Shown here: positions 51,901 through 62,307 of the stretch, in pieces
Position numbering within the stretch: the stretch's first letter is position 1
Layout: every line of letters begins with the position of its first letter
NCBI GenBank assembly: GCA_027923505.1
Contig: BROI01000005.1
Span: 186,001-250,000, forward strand
Reading direction: 5' to 3'
DNA: 64,000 bases
DNA from: Mayamaea pseudoterrestris
Lineage: Eukaryota > Bacillariophyta > Bacillariophyceae > Sellaphorales > Sellaphoraceae
Notes under the pieces: model-generated
The model's input: the letters and a program-made list of their open reading frames with translations, nothing else
Databases searched by the model: none
Told to the model about the DNA's origin: nothing
Program-made: the position numbers and the translations under genes

Positions 51901-54900
51901 GCGCTTCAGTGCATACTCAGCCCAGACTCGCTGAGAATCAACAAATTCACTCTCCCACGGCTGAATGTATCGAAACAGGTTGGGAATCAGCTGGTCGGCA
52001 TCGTGCGAAAGACCCGCCCGGAAATGCGTAACACCTAGATCCGTCTGCTTGCTGTATCGCAAATCACTTTGAGGAATAAGCACATGACCCATCGAAAGCA
52101 TACCCAATCCTCCAAGTTCCTTTGGACAGTAGAAGACGACTGGAGGGAATCGTGAAGGCATTTTCGAGTTCAGTCCGATCTTAATGCGTGTTTGAATCTT
52201 GTTTTCGTTTTTAACCAACAAATCAAGGAGTTCCTGGCTATTCAAAACAGCCTCGCGATAGTATGTCATCAATCCGATAAGTGCAGTGTTCCATTTATTG
52301 GCAATTTTCGTGAACGTCGTTGCTCCACTACTCATTAATACCTGACGGATTCTATTGTCGAACGACCTGATAGCTTCCTCTTCGACACGAAGATGCGCCT
52401 GCGCCGTCATTTCCTTTGTCGTGTCATTCTGAAGATTCCAAACACCGTCCTTATAAACAATACCTTTTGCGCCCGGTTGATTATCCTTGCGAGCCGCCTT
52501 AATAGGCTGGATACGTACTTCAAAGCCACTCATATCAAACAATAGGTTAGGATTGTCGCAGCTGTAAACGCTGACAAACGACAAATCCCAGTCAAGACTT
52601 GTGACACTTCGAGGAAGCCGATTTTTCACTTCATTAAAGACACCGCGTCCAAGATTTACATCGCGCTTCAAAAGCCTCATCCTTGAGTCACGCGGCCAGC
52701 ACTTCTTGTTCTTGTAACCGACTGCGTTTGTGTTGTTCGGATCGGGATGCTCCATCAAAAAACGCTGTATGAGATCTTTGCTCTCGCCCGCGCTGAATTT
52801 AAACACAATGTAGATCTTGTCGAAATAGCGCATATACAACCGAATTGGATGCCCTATCTCAGTCTCAACATCAGGATACGTGAGAAACTCATTCGGCCGC
52901 TGCGGCTCACCAGCAATCTCGCTTGCTCTAGCCAGTCCAAGGACCAACAGATCCAGCACTAAACCGTAGTACTGAACGACAAAGGAAGCGAACTGAAGTC
53001 CTCGAATAAGTCCGTAAGAGTTCGTATGGAGCATGTCCTTGAACGCAATGCTGACGTTGTTCTTGGCTGTGATGTAGTCACTCAAGTTATGATCCATGAT
53101 CAGACGCAAAAGTCGATTCAAAAGCGTCAAATCAATTTTCTCGTAAAATTTGTCGAACTGCGATTGCAGCAGAACAACTGATTCCCCTGGATCCTCGACG
53201 TCCCAGACTTGTTCCAAATTATTGATGCCTTGGCACCACTTGTAAACAAGCAAAGGCGGCGGCTCCGAGTCTGACGGCTTCACCCAGTTGGGGAACAAAT
53301 GTCGTTTGTCCGCTTCGTACCACAAGTACTGATCCAGATAGGCATCTGTGATCTTTTCCAGTGGCTCGATGGTATACACAGGCGAAAGGTACTCGTACAT
53401 ATCCATAAACTCTATCTCCACCTCTTTAAATGTACGTTGCGTCAATAGATGACGCTTGATTCGAGATAGAGCTTCGTGTGGATTGTCGTACGCTTGTTCA
53501 ATGAGAGCAAGCTCCTCTCGAGCAGCGCTATTCAACCGAGTAGCAAGCCCGTAATTTTCCTTTAGTCGCTCTAGCGCGAGGATCAGCAGCTTTGTATCGT
53601 GCTTGTATGACAGCGGCGGAAACGGAATGGGCGTGAACTTACGGCTTTCAAGCCAGTGAACAGTCGTTGTGTAAATTGCAACCGCTTCCTCGGCGGAAAC
53701 GTACGGACCGTCCTTCAAATAGTTGTGCTGGCGCTCCTGCTCAGCCTTCAGCCAAAGCCTAGTCAAGCGGCCAAGATTCTTCTTCACTACCGTCTTGTCC
53801 ACAGTTCCTCCACGCTTTATGCGTTCGCGATTATAATGAGCAATGTTCGTCCACCAATCCGCCTTTGCCTTGACGTAACGAAGAATCATCTGCTCAATGG
53901 GCCCAGGCATTCCCGGAACCTTCCATGGAATGTTTGCTTTCCAGCAACGAAATGCTTCAGATAGATGACTCAATATGACACGACTCTTGTTCTGTTTGAT
54001 ACCAGCAGGCATCATATCCAGGCTTTGATAAGTCAAGCGAAGCGCAATGTTAGTAAGGCATGCGATAACTGATTTTAAAGAAACAACATGCGAGAACACT
54101 TACATATCATGCATGACACTCGCCCGAAGTTCCAAGTCAAAATGAGACTCGACTCGTTGCTTCGTCACATTCTTGGCAAGCGCCTTGGAGTGGCGGCCCT
54201 CAAATTGCCGAGCCAATAAATTTCCCAGCCATCGCTCCAAAAGCGGAGTAATGCCGCGCAGAAAGAACATCCAAACGCGCCAACTCGGCGCCCAGACACC
54301 GACGCCCGGTCCCTTGCCGACCGGTCCAGTGTTGAATTTGTAGTAAATCAAATGCTTTAAATCCTTGCACGTCCGGATTTGTCGCATGACACGGTACTTG
54401 TAACGATACATTCCAGTAAGCTGCCCAACATGGTTGAATATATACTGCAAACCATCCGCTAACTGGTATGCATCAATATTTCCTAGCCGAAATTGAACGT
54501 GGGCGTCAACGACAAGTTTCGTCAGACGAAGAATCTCACGGACCAAGTGAAACGCGTTTCCAAAGCGAGACTTCTTTCGCTCCTTCGTCGTCAATGTCTT
54601 CGTCGGCTTCAAATTGAAATTGTAGTCAAGATGCAAGTACTTAAGTCGTTTGCGCTGAATCAAAAGATTGAGCACATTGTGACCCTGCCGACAAAGCTGC
54701 AAGCCGGCCTCGACCCAATCCAGTTCGGTGCACTGGAAGAACTTTGTACTCTTGAGACTCTTCAGCAAGTCGCGCTTGTTCTTTGGCTTCATGGGCTTGA
54801 AGTGAAGTTGACTCAACACCCAAGCCTTTAACAGCTTTTGATAGGAAACGCGAACCTTGGTCGGATACTTCATGTCGGGCGAAACACGGTCGCGGTACCA

Positions 54901-56559
54901 ATGAGCGATCAACGGTATATCAATCACGCGACGCGTGCGTCCCGACCGCTGATCATATGGCGCCGGCGCAAAGTAAAGGTGAATGCCAGCATTTGTATTT
55001 TCCGTCGACAACGGGGCATCCTCCAAGATTGGACGCAGAGACTGCGACGCGACAACTTCCTCGTCCGGTTCCCAGTCGTCAAAGTCGTGCTGGACTGCCC
55101 AGACATTGTCCATGTCATCTTCCGTTTCACCAACCAGCGGCAAAAAGTGTTCATCGTTGAATTCGTCCGGTTCAAATGAATAGGTCTTGGTCTCAACGCG
55201 AACAATTGGGTTCAGCTGCAATGGATACGTCGAGTATGCCACATTGCCATCATCCACCATTTCATCTTCCTCTCCATTTCCCACGTAGCTTGATGGCACG
55301 TAGTGATAGGCCGCCAATCGCACCTTGCGCGGCCGCGAGTTGAACACGTGCGGAAAGGCAATTTTGTATTCGGTGCGAATAGGCTGACGAATCACGACGC
55401 GATGAATGTCGTTGAATTCGTCCCAATCTTGGTCATGCTCCTGGTCGTCACGAAACAGTGGTTCAAACTTTGGTCCGCCAGGAATGGCAGCGTTCAAAGC
55501 CTTGGCTGTGAGAAAGTGTTCCTTTTCAAACAAGTACTTGTGGTTGTTATCGGGCATCAGTGTCAACATTGGTTCCGCAAGATTGTATAGCTGGGACATA
55601 ATGGGCGTACTAAGTCGCCACTCCTTGTAGGTTGGCCCATTCACGTAAACGTGACGACAAAGTGGCTCCTCCCGCGACACGCGAATGTCACTGAGCGGCT
55701 CATTCTCAAACAGCCATCCATCCAGCAATGGATATTCGTTCGGATCCAATTCCATTTTCACAGCTTCACCCGGCTCGACCGTCAACAAATGATCCGAGTA
55801 GTCCAGCGGCGGCTCCTCATCATCAAAGGCTGGAAATCGCATTCGTTTAAAGTGCAGTCGATCACGCTTCTCTCTTCGCATGAGCGTCCAAGCCATGCCC
55901 CACTGCGCCCGATAGATGGGTTCAATCACCTTTGGCGTATGATCGACAAAACTAATGGCACCAGTGATATGAAACAAGACTGGCACCTCCTTGTATGATT
56001 CCCATGGCATTGGAATATTCTCCAGCAGCTTGTAGAGTGCGTGCGGAATATATTTCAAGGCTCCCAAGTAGAGGCGCTTTTCCGACTGGTAGCGCTTGCT
56101 CGACATGTCGCCGTGGTCCTGCAAGATTTTGCGCAAAAAGTCGGCCGGGAGCTGCTCCTTTTGGGGAGCGGAAAAAGTGGTCATGCGTTTGGACGAGTAC
56201 TTTTTGGATTGCAGCTTGGCCCAGCGCTTGGTCTTTTCCTCGAGCGACAATGGTGGCGGTCCGGATGATGGCGGAGGAGGAGGTACTTGGGAGGGCGGCG
56301 GTCGAGGCAAATGATGCATTCCTGGCGGCGGCGGAAGACTGGCATCTCCGTGCTGGTGCATACTATTTCCGGGAATATAGGGATGCAATCCCGCAGGAGG
56401 CGCCATTCCGGGAGGTGGAGGTGGAAACATTCCTGGCGGAGGTGGCGGCGGCGGCAAACCATATCCGCCTTGCTGCTGCTGCATACCAGGCGGCGGAAGC
56501 ATGCCGGGAGGCGGTCCCATTCCCGGCGGTAACGGTACTCCATTGTTATTGTTTGACAT
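48964..56559 (-). CDS. PRP8: Pre-mRNA splicing factor PRP8
   Basis: Three exons: 56559-54104, 54022-51560 and 51478-48964 (both introns 81 nt), giving about 2477 aa. PRP8 is the central scaffold of the U5 snRNP and the catalytic spliceosome. The joins restore [16 protein letters not shown] and [15 protein letters not shown], identical in order to the human protein. In order: a Pro/Gly/Met-rich head of about 115 residues, the PRP8 N-terminal domain ([20 protein letters not shown]), the reverse-transcriptase-like core, linker and endonuclease-like region ([20 protein letters not shown]), the RNase H-like domain ([20 protein letters not shown]) and a C-terminal JAB1/MPN domain ([19 protein letters not shown]). 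It is longer than human PRPF8 (2335 aa), partly from the proline-rich head. Confidence 0.97.
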
Positions 56560-56830
56560 TTGCAAGTCAGTTAATGCGTTGATCAGTTACATACGTTCTT
56601 GATCCCATGGTGATGTGAAAGGAAGAGTTGTCGCGAGGTGTGGTGCGACGGAAACGGACGAAGGAAAGACGAAAGATCTTGTGACGTCATCTGATGGTGA
56701 GTTTAGCTACCAAAAACTTGACTGACAAACCAGAGAAACGATGAAAAGTTAATTGAAAGGTCTATCTACCTGCATCATACAAGCAATTCATTAGCTGTAC
56801 GCATACGTTTCTGAGAGATGTTACTAGATT
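56560..56830. promoter_or_regulatory. PRP8 upstream region with TGACGTCA
   Basis: 271 bp between the PRP8 start and the 3' end of the glycosyltransferase gene. A perfect TGACGTCA lies at 56682-56689, 123 bp upstream of the PRP8 ATG. Confidence 0.45.
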
Positions 56831-58177
56831 TTACGCTATCGCTGCATATGGCGTGCACTGCCAATGCCGACACTTTTGACAAGGCTCATTCATCCAAAGC
56901 GACCGATGAAAGCCAATTCGATTTCGTTGACACTGCCGATTGTTGACAATGTCGGCGCATGGATATCGAAAGTACTGCGGAAAGGTACTTTTGTAAAGCC
57001 GTTGCTGGTCCAGTCCAGCATTTTGGCGCTTGCGACTCTCGTCATCGTAGGCATTGGTATCAATGTGTACCACAGGAGTCGCTTGAACAATCATGCAGCC
57101 AATCGGTCGCTTCTTGTCTGGCTCAACTTGCTCCACTTGGCAATTGTCCAAACCAGTGTAAGGAACGGGCAATCCTTCGGCCTGGAGCGCTTCGAAGGTA
57201 ACATTATGCAATTCGTTTTGCACAATCCCGCACCAAACATTGTCAATGCCCCAGGTAGTTTGGCTGTGGTTCCACATGCCAATACCAGCATCCAATACAC
57301 TTCGAACGGCAAGCCATGCATCCTTGCGAAACATTGGTGCCTGCTGCTCGATGAAGGACGTTTCAATGCCAACGAGCTTTTGAAACTTGGCGTCATTGAC
57401 GCAGGCAGATGGATGACTCACAGCCTTCCAAAAGTTGTGCGCTTCGCGTTGCGGATTGTCAATGAGGGAAGGTTGATTGATAGCGGGATTGTGTTTGCGC
57501 AGAATGTTCCAGTAGCAGTCCCAGGCCATGTGTCGAATGACAATGTCGCCGTCGAGAAGCCAAACGTAGTCGACGGAGGATGGAAGCGAGTCTTCCGTCA
57601 AGTGATTGTACCAAAAGTAGGTTTTGAGAACCTTTTCCTTGAGAATGATTTCCACGTTTAGTTCATCCAAGCGTCCGTCAAGCTTGAAGTGGAGCGAATC
57701 GAAAGCTTTGCGGGACCAGCAAAAGAGGCGCCAACGAACGACCGTGGAACGCTTGCTTTGCATGGCGAGTATATCGAGAAGTGTTTCATCTACGTCGAGT
57801 GGCCCAAGTGTCTTGGCAATCAAGACTTCGATTGGTTTGTTGCTGTTGGTGGTGCCTTTTCCTCTGACGGAACGGAGCATTTGGATCGTGGACGACTCGT
57901 GGCTTGCCGATTTTGAATCTGCTGAATCAGTCGCCGAATCAGTCGTTGAAGGGGGCGCGACCCTTGTAGATTGTTTCTTACTCCTCCATTCCTGGCGGGC
58001 AAGCTGTCGATGCTGCTGTCGCTTCGTTCCCCTGTCCAAGTCTTGAAGTAGATGTTGACCGGAGCGTTGCATGGCCGCGACGCCTTCTTCCATCGGCTGA
58101 CCGACCAAGCACATCATGTTCAGTACCTGCATTAGAAAGCACAAGCCGAAGAAAAAGTAGAAGCAAGCGCTTCTCAT
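56831..58177 (-). CDS. DUF707-like type II glycosyltransferase
   Basis: 448 aa, single exon. An N-terminal signal-anchor (ACFYFFFGLCFLMQVLNMMCL, about 4-24) predicts a type II Golgi/ER protein. A low-complexity stem follows to about residue 110. The catalytic-type domain has SVDYVWLLDGDIVIRHMAWD with a DxD at 209-211, IETSFIEQQAPMFRKDAWLA and TTWGIDNVWCGIVQNE, the pattern of DUF707-type proteins (a Trp-Gly-x-Asp near the end and an exposed DxD). A cysteine-rich tail (PCQKCRHWQCTPY) may form disulfides. The donor and acceptor sugars are unknown. Confidence 0.72.
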   Translation of the reverse strand: MRSACFYFFFGLCFLMQVLNMMCLVGQPMEEGVAAMQRSGQHLLQDLDRGTKRQQHRQLARQEWRSKKQSTRVAPPSTTDSATDSADSKSASHESSTIQMLRSVRGKGTTNSNKPIEVLIAKTLGPLDVDETLLDILAMQSKRSTVVRWRLFCWSRKAFDSLHFKLDGRLDELNVEIILKEKVLKTYFWYNHLTEDSLPSSVDYVWLLDGDIVIRHMAWDCYWNILRKHNPAINQPSLIDNPQREAHNFWKAVSHPSACVNDAKFQKLVGIETSFIEQQAPMFRKDAWLAVRSVLDAGIGMWNHSQTTWGIDNVWCGIVQNELHNVTFEALQAEGLPVPYTGLDNCQVEQVEPDKKRPIGCMIVQATPVVHIDTNAYDDESRKRQNAGLDQQRLYKSTFPQYFRYPCADIVNNRQCQRNRIGFHRSLWMNEPCQKCRHWQCTPYAAIA

Positions 58178-58932
58178 GGTAGGATTTGAGTTTCTAGGTT
58201 ATCGACGCGAGCAAGCGCTTTAATGTTTAGGTGATCTATTGCGCGCATTTCCAAGGGGTAGGCTACATACGTATCAAGTCACTTCGTAGAGCCATATAAG
58301 CATAAGTGGGGGCACAGACGGTTTAAGTAAGAGTCACATTGACTGGAAAGGCCAACCTGGCGTATGGGTGATCGTATCAATGGTGAAAGTTAAGCTCGGA
58401 GGCGAAAGCCTCTGCACTGAAGGGAGGGCTTATATCGAACACTCATGCATTGCGATGTGTCAGTCATTAAGGTAGCACGTGAACCGACGTGAAAGTCGAT
58501 ACGATTGGCGGACTCAAGTGCCGCGCAAAATTGTCACTCAATCTTTTCTGTTCGCATCCTGGGTGCTATGTTAACGATAACAGAAGTGCCTTGGGAGAAG
58601 TAAGCCCGTCCATCGACGCCATACGCATGCATTTCTACCATCATCCGCTTCTGTTACTCGAGTGTGAAAGGAAATCAACCATTCGCGAATGAAAACGTTG
58701 ATTTACTGCAAGCTTATGCGCATCTTTAGCAAAGAGACGTGACACGGCCTTCAAAAGTTGAACAGCAAGTGGGTTTTCACCAATTTATTGCAGTCGAAGC
58801 AACCATACAGGCATGGCCATGCTACGCTTAATTCATTAACAATCACAGCAAAAGATGATATATGTCAAAATAAAGTTTAGTATGCATTTGAAAGACGCTG
58901 GTATAGCTGTGTGGCTTGCGAAAAGTCACCAT
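58178..58932. other. Intergenic stretch with small structured hairpins
   Basis: 755 bp. A 5-bp Watson-Crick stem closed by a GAAA tetraloop (GAGGC-GAAA-GCCTC, 58399-58412), extended by one G-U pair, lies in a low-ORF stretch, and a CGAC-N6-GTCG stem follows near 58483-58498. I could not match them to tRNA, 5S, spliceosomal, SRP or RNase P RNA. No protein gene recognised. Confidence 0.4.
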
Positions 58933-59469
58933 TTAGCTTAAACCAGGGACAATCTTGTTTTGAAGGTTTTCCTCTCGTGTACGCTTGCCGGCCCAGTCAA
59001 ATCCTGGTCCTGATCCCAATAGACTGGCACTCTGTTGCTTCTTGTACCCGCCGCGGGCATAGTCCTTGTCTTCCCGCAGCCACTTGAGTCGTTTGGCACC
59101 AAAGACATCACTATTATCCCAGCTTCCCCCTCGCACCATGTAGGGAATGTCTTTTTTGGCAATGAGACCTTTACGAAGCTTTTCCTGAAAGTTAAAGGGG
59201 GCAAATGCATGGTCTGCCTCGCCGCGCTCATAAGCCTTTTGCCAGGCTTCCATGGAGCGAGACTTGAATCCACGGGGACCCAGACGACCCAAGTCAACTC
59301 CTTTGTATTTGATAGCTTCTTGCTTCTTGATCTTGTTGTATTCTTGCGCGGTCAAACCGTCCGGAACATAGGCAAAGAGAGCGGTTGGTTGATGCGTAGG
59401 TGTTGGCGTGCTTGTAAATGCATATGCTGTTCCAGTAAGGAGGCTCAGGATGAGTGCAGTAGTCTTCAT
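58933..59469 (-). CDS. Plastid-targeted protein of unknown function
   Basis: 178 aa, single exon. The start MKTTALILSLLTGTAYAFTSTPTPTHQPT is a signal peptide ending in AYA with Phe next, then a Thr/Pro-rich transit peptide: a textbook diatom bipartite plastid presequence. The mature part begins near YVPDGLTAQEYNKIKKQEAI and contains YKGVDLGRLGPRGFKSRSME, GEADHAFAPFNFQEKLRKGL and DIPYMVRGGSWDNSDVFGAK. It is hydrophilic, basic, has no membrane helix and no cysteine, and the second half is Gly/Lys-rich. It looks like a conserved stramenopile-type plastid protein; I know no function. Confidence 0.8.
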   Translation of the reverse strand: MKTTALILSLLTGTAYAFTSTPTPTHQPTALFAYVPDGLTAQEYNKIKKQEAIKYKGVDLGRLGPRGFKSRSMEAWQKAYERGEADHAFAPFNFQEKLRKGLIAKKDIPYMVRGGSWDNSDVFGAKRLKWLREDKDYARGGYKKQQSASLLGSGPGFDWAGKRTREENLQNKIVPGLS

Positions 59470-59956
59470 TGTGTCTGCTTTTGTAGTAATGGGGTTGTAG
59501 GCTGTCGGTGTTTTAATTGTGAGCCGATTTCACTGCAGTGGCTAGGATCATCGACGGGATGACTAATCGCAATGATTCAGGATGGTTAGCTGACACAGTA
59601 CAGTATATACCATAGTCCATCCAGCCGCTTTGCTGATTCATTGAAAGCGTCACGGTTCACGTCAGTCTGAGTCATTTCACGATGACTCAGTGTCTCTCTC
59701 GATGAAACAGCTCACTTAAGCACGATTTGAAACGAACAAGGTTGACAGTGAGTTGAAGTGGTGCGACAGTGGATGGCGCTGATGCCGACTGCCAGAGAAG
59801 ATAATATAAAATGCCAAGTCAAACAGTCGAACATCTTCCTGTCTATAGCAAAGCATTCACGCTGTACAACAACACTGATTTCCGGCAACTATGCATACAT
59901 CGTAGAAGAATCACATACAGAAAGCTTACTTTACACTCGCGAAGTACATGTTTTGC
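59470..59956. promoter_or_regulatory. Promoter region of plastid gene with AP-1-like inverted repeat
   Basis: 487 bp. Perfect 9-bp arms CTGAGTCAT (59667-59675) and ATGACTCAG (59682-59690) flank a 6-nt spacer, about 200 bp upstream of the plastid gene. Each arm includes TGAGTCA/TGACTCA, the AP-1/GCN4-type bZIP core. The right part must contain the 3' UTR of the PX-like gene. Confidence 0.5.
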
Positions 59957-60790
59957 TCATTCAAAGTCGTCCTCGCAATCATATTCCGTTTCTGACTCTT
60001 CAATTGCTCCAAGCTTGTCACATTTGGTAGTAAATGGACCCCGAGAAAGCGACTGGCCCACCCAACAAGTTACATCTGGCTCGTTACGAAGAAATTGCTT
60101 CCAAGCCATGCTGCAGCTAGGATCAACGACTCGCACCACTTGGTCCAGCCAGTCCTGCAAATGTGGTATTTGCGAACGAAGCAATTCCTGCAGCATGACC
60201 AACCCTCGACCGACAATGCCAGTCGTAGCCTGCCTTTCTTGCTTTCCCATGACTGGAAACAAGCAGTTCTCTTGGTCCTGCAGTCGCGGCAGAGAAGGAA
60301 TTCTTGGAGCAGCTATTGACGAAGAGCTCCTCGAATCGGCGTGACTTGTACTCCGTTCACCAGCGCAACCTACTTTTTCTTCTTCCTCGTCAAGAAGGTT
60401 TTGATATAGCTGAACAATTTGCGAAAGACTTCGTTTGCAAGTGGCGCTGCTGCTGCTGCTGCAAGTGCTCGCAAACTCTGGTAATCCAGTAATCGTTAGT
60501 TCGTATTCCACGGCATCGTCTTCAGGACAGTTTGTTGCAATGGCTGTCTTGTTCAGTGATCGAGGGCGCCGCTTATGCTTCGAGTTACTTCTTTGCTGAT
60601 TGCAGTCCAGTAGCAATGCATGAATGAGAGTTGCCGTGTCGATGCGAGCGTCTTGCACGGTGACTTCGATGCGACAAGTCTCGTCATGCAGTATCGTTTG
60701 CTCCATTTGCTGCTGCTCATGCGTCAAAGAGTAGTTATGGAAAGATTTCTCCAGAGGGGGAAACACACCTGGAGCTGCATATGCTGACAT
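59957..60790 (-). CDS. Divergent PX-like (phosphoinositide-binding) protein
   Basis: 277 aa, single exon, ATG 60790. Residues about 38-225 show a PX-like order: FRIEV-type IEVTVQDARIDTATLIHALL, VEYELTITGLPEF, then SLSQIVQLYQNLLDEEEE, a Pro-rich IPSLPRLQDQEN, and a helical RGLVMLQELLRSQIPHLQDW, LDQVVRVVDPSCSMAWKQFL. PX domains bind phosphatidylinositol phosphates at endosomes. The canonical R(R/K)Y basic strand is not clear, and Ser-rich insertions interrupt the fold, so the call is tentative. An acidic tail ends the protein. It is divergent from the EEF1AKMT4-like gene. Confidence 0.5.
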   Translation of the reverse strand: MSAYAAPGVFPPLEKSFHNYSLTHEQQQMEQTILHDETCRIEVTVQDARIDTATLIHALLLDCNQQRSNSKHKRRPRSLNKTAIATNCPEDDAVEYELTITGLPEFASTCSSSSSATCKRSLSQIVQLYQNLLDEEEEKVGCAGERSTSHADSRSSSSIAAPRIPSLPRLQDQENCLFPVMGKQERQATTGIVGRGLVMLQELLRSQIPHLQDWLDQVVRVVDPSCSMAWKQFLRNEPDVTCWVGQSLSRGPFTTKCDKLGAIEESETEYDCEDDFE

Positions 60791-61451
60791 GCTGAAATTG
60801 TGTGAGGATTGCTGGCAATATGGAGATGCGCGTGAAAACGCGTTTCACTTGCAAACCCTGCAATTTAAGAAGGAAAAGCACTATGAGATATTGCCTTGGG
60901 TTGTATTGGCCGTGCGCACAGCTTGTATTCAAAAAGGAATAATTTTCGGAGCGAGCTTCATTTTGCCATTTCGAGCGACAGCATTGGTTCGCAGTTCGCA
61001 TGAACCTCACTGGTTCAGCAGCTCATACAGCAAGAAAGATGCATGATTTGAACCATGAGGAGATTGTACCACTGCTGATCCGGTATGCTGTCAATGCATC
61101 ACTCACCTCTTTCGTTCTATGGACACTTGCTTCGTTTGTTTCGGAAGTCCATTGCTCGCAGGTCCAAGGCCATTGAATTCCATCGTCGTCGAGGGTTGAC
61201 GATGCGAGTTTTTGGCGGCCGACGTGGCATTTGTACAGCTTTAGTGACAGTGCAGTTTAGCTGATGACAAAATGAAACGTCCGGGTTTCGTCATCAGTTG
61301 CTCACGATGCGACATTTTTCGAACGATCGATCGCGCTCACTTCTTTGCTTCTTTGACGATCAACCTTTTGCCAGAGCCAATGAAAGATGATGGTCACTGC
61401 AATTCCTGCCTGCCAAACTCTGCACGTATAGTAATCTTGTCCGATATCATT
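60791..61451. promoter_or_regulatory. Divergent intergenic region, PX-like / methyltransferase
   Basis: 661 bp. The downstream frame is open from 61272, but the conserved protein starts at 61452. A short plus frame at 60789-61046 overlaps the other gene's start and has no recognisable features. No motif seen. Confidence 0.35.
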
Positions 61452-62186
61452 ATGACAAACGATGCAGACAGCAGCCGACAAATCAGCTCAGAATTAGTTT
61501 TGCCGAAGCAAAACTGTGACTACAACTCGCTCCACTACTGGGAGGACCGATTCTCCAAGGAACCAAACTACGAGTGGCTCCTTTCCTACCAGCAGCTACA
61601 AGCAACCTTGTCCAAGTATTTGTGTAAACCATCATGTCGAATACTGATTGTTGGCTGTGGTAATGCTCCATTCTCTAAAGACTTGTACGACGCCGGCTAT
61701 GAAAATATTGTCAACATTGACTACTCGAGTGTCGTCGTTCATGCCATGCGACAACAACATGCAATGTTGCGACCAAAGATGGAGTGGTTAGTCATGGACA
61801 TGACCAATTTGACGTTTGAGGATGCGTCGTTTGATGTGGTGATTGACAAGGCTGCCTTTGACGCCATGCTTGCCGACGAGGGCGACGTTTGGAAGCCAAA
61901 CCATTCTTCCATTGACGCTGGCTATGACGCTTGTCGGTCCATTTCCAGAGTGCTCACGCCAAACGGCGGAGTCTTCTTGCAAATATCCTTGGTGCAGCCG
62001 CATTTTCGAAAGAAGTACTTGCTTGGATGGCACCAGAGCCAAGACTCGAACGTTTTGGAAGAGTCTTATGCAAAGGAGTTTGCATGGTCGCTGCAAATAC
62101 AAAGCGCGACGGAGGAAGCCGAGAACTCCTTTGGCCATTTTCTATACGTCATGACCAAGCAGGACAAAGCGAACGAGCCAATTTAA
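61452..62186 (+). CDS. EEF1AKMT4-like protein-lysine methyltransferase
   Basis: 244 aa from ATG 61452 (MTNDADSSRQISS). EEF1AKMT4 methylates a lysine of elongation factor eEF1A. The match is good along the length: YWEDRFSKEPNYEWLLSYQQ, motif I ILIVGCGNAPFSKDLYDAGY, NIVNIDYSSVVVHAMRQQHA, EWLVMDMTNLTFEDASFDVV, IDKAAFDAMLADEGDVW, SRVLTPNGGVFLQISLVQPHFR and a closing FGHFLYVMTK. No presequence, so probably cytosolic. It is convergent with RAD18, and a METTL13-like methyltransferase lies about 13 kb to the left. Confidence 0.87.
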   Translation: MTNDADSSRQISSELVLPKQNCDYNSLHYWEDRFSKEPNYEWLLSYQQLQATLSKYLCKPSCRILIVGCGNAPFSKDLYDAGYENIVNIDYSSVVVHAMRQQHAMLRPKMEWLVMDMTNLTFEDASFDVVIDKAAFDAMLADEGDVWKPNHSSIDAGYDACRSISRVLTPNGGVFLQISLVQPHFRKKYLLGWHQSQDSNVLEESYAKEFAWSLQIQSATEEAENSFGHFLYVMTKQDKANEPI

Positions 62187-62307
62187 TCTGGACAGTGACG
62201 TGACGAAAGAACTGTGTGGGTGGCTATTCTTTTATATATGTAAACCGGTACATGCTAAAGTATTACTTGAAACTATTCAAACATAAGAATGTCTTAGTAG
62301 CCTAGAA

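Noticed and set aside
60789-61046. Plus 85-codon frame (MLKLCEDCWQYG)
   Set aside because: Overlaps the start of the PX-like gene antisense; no domain, no conserved features.
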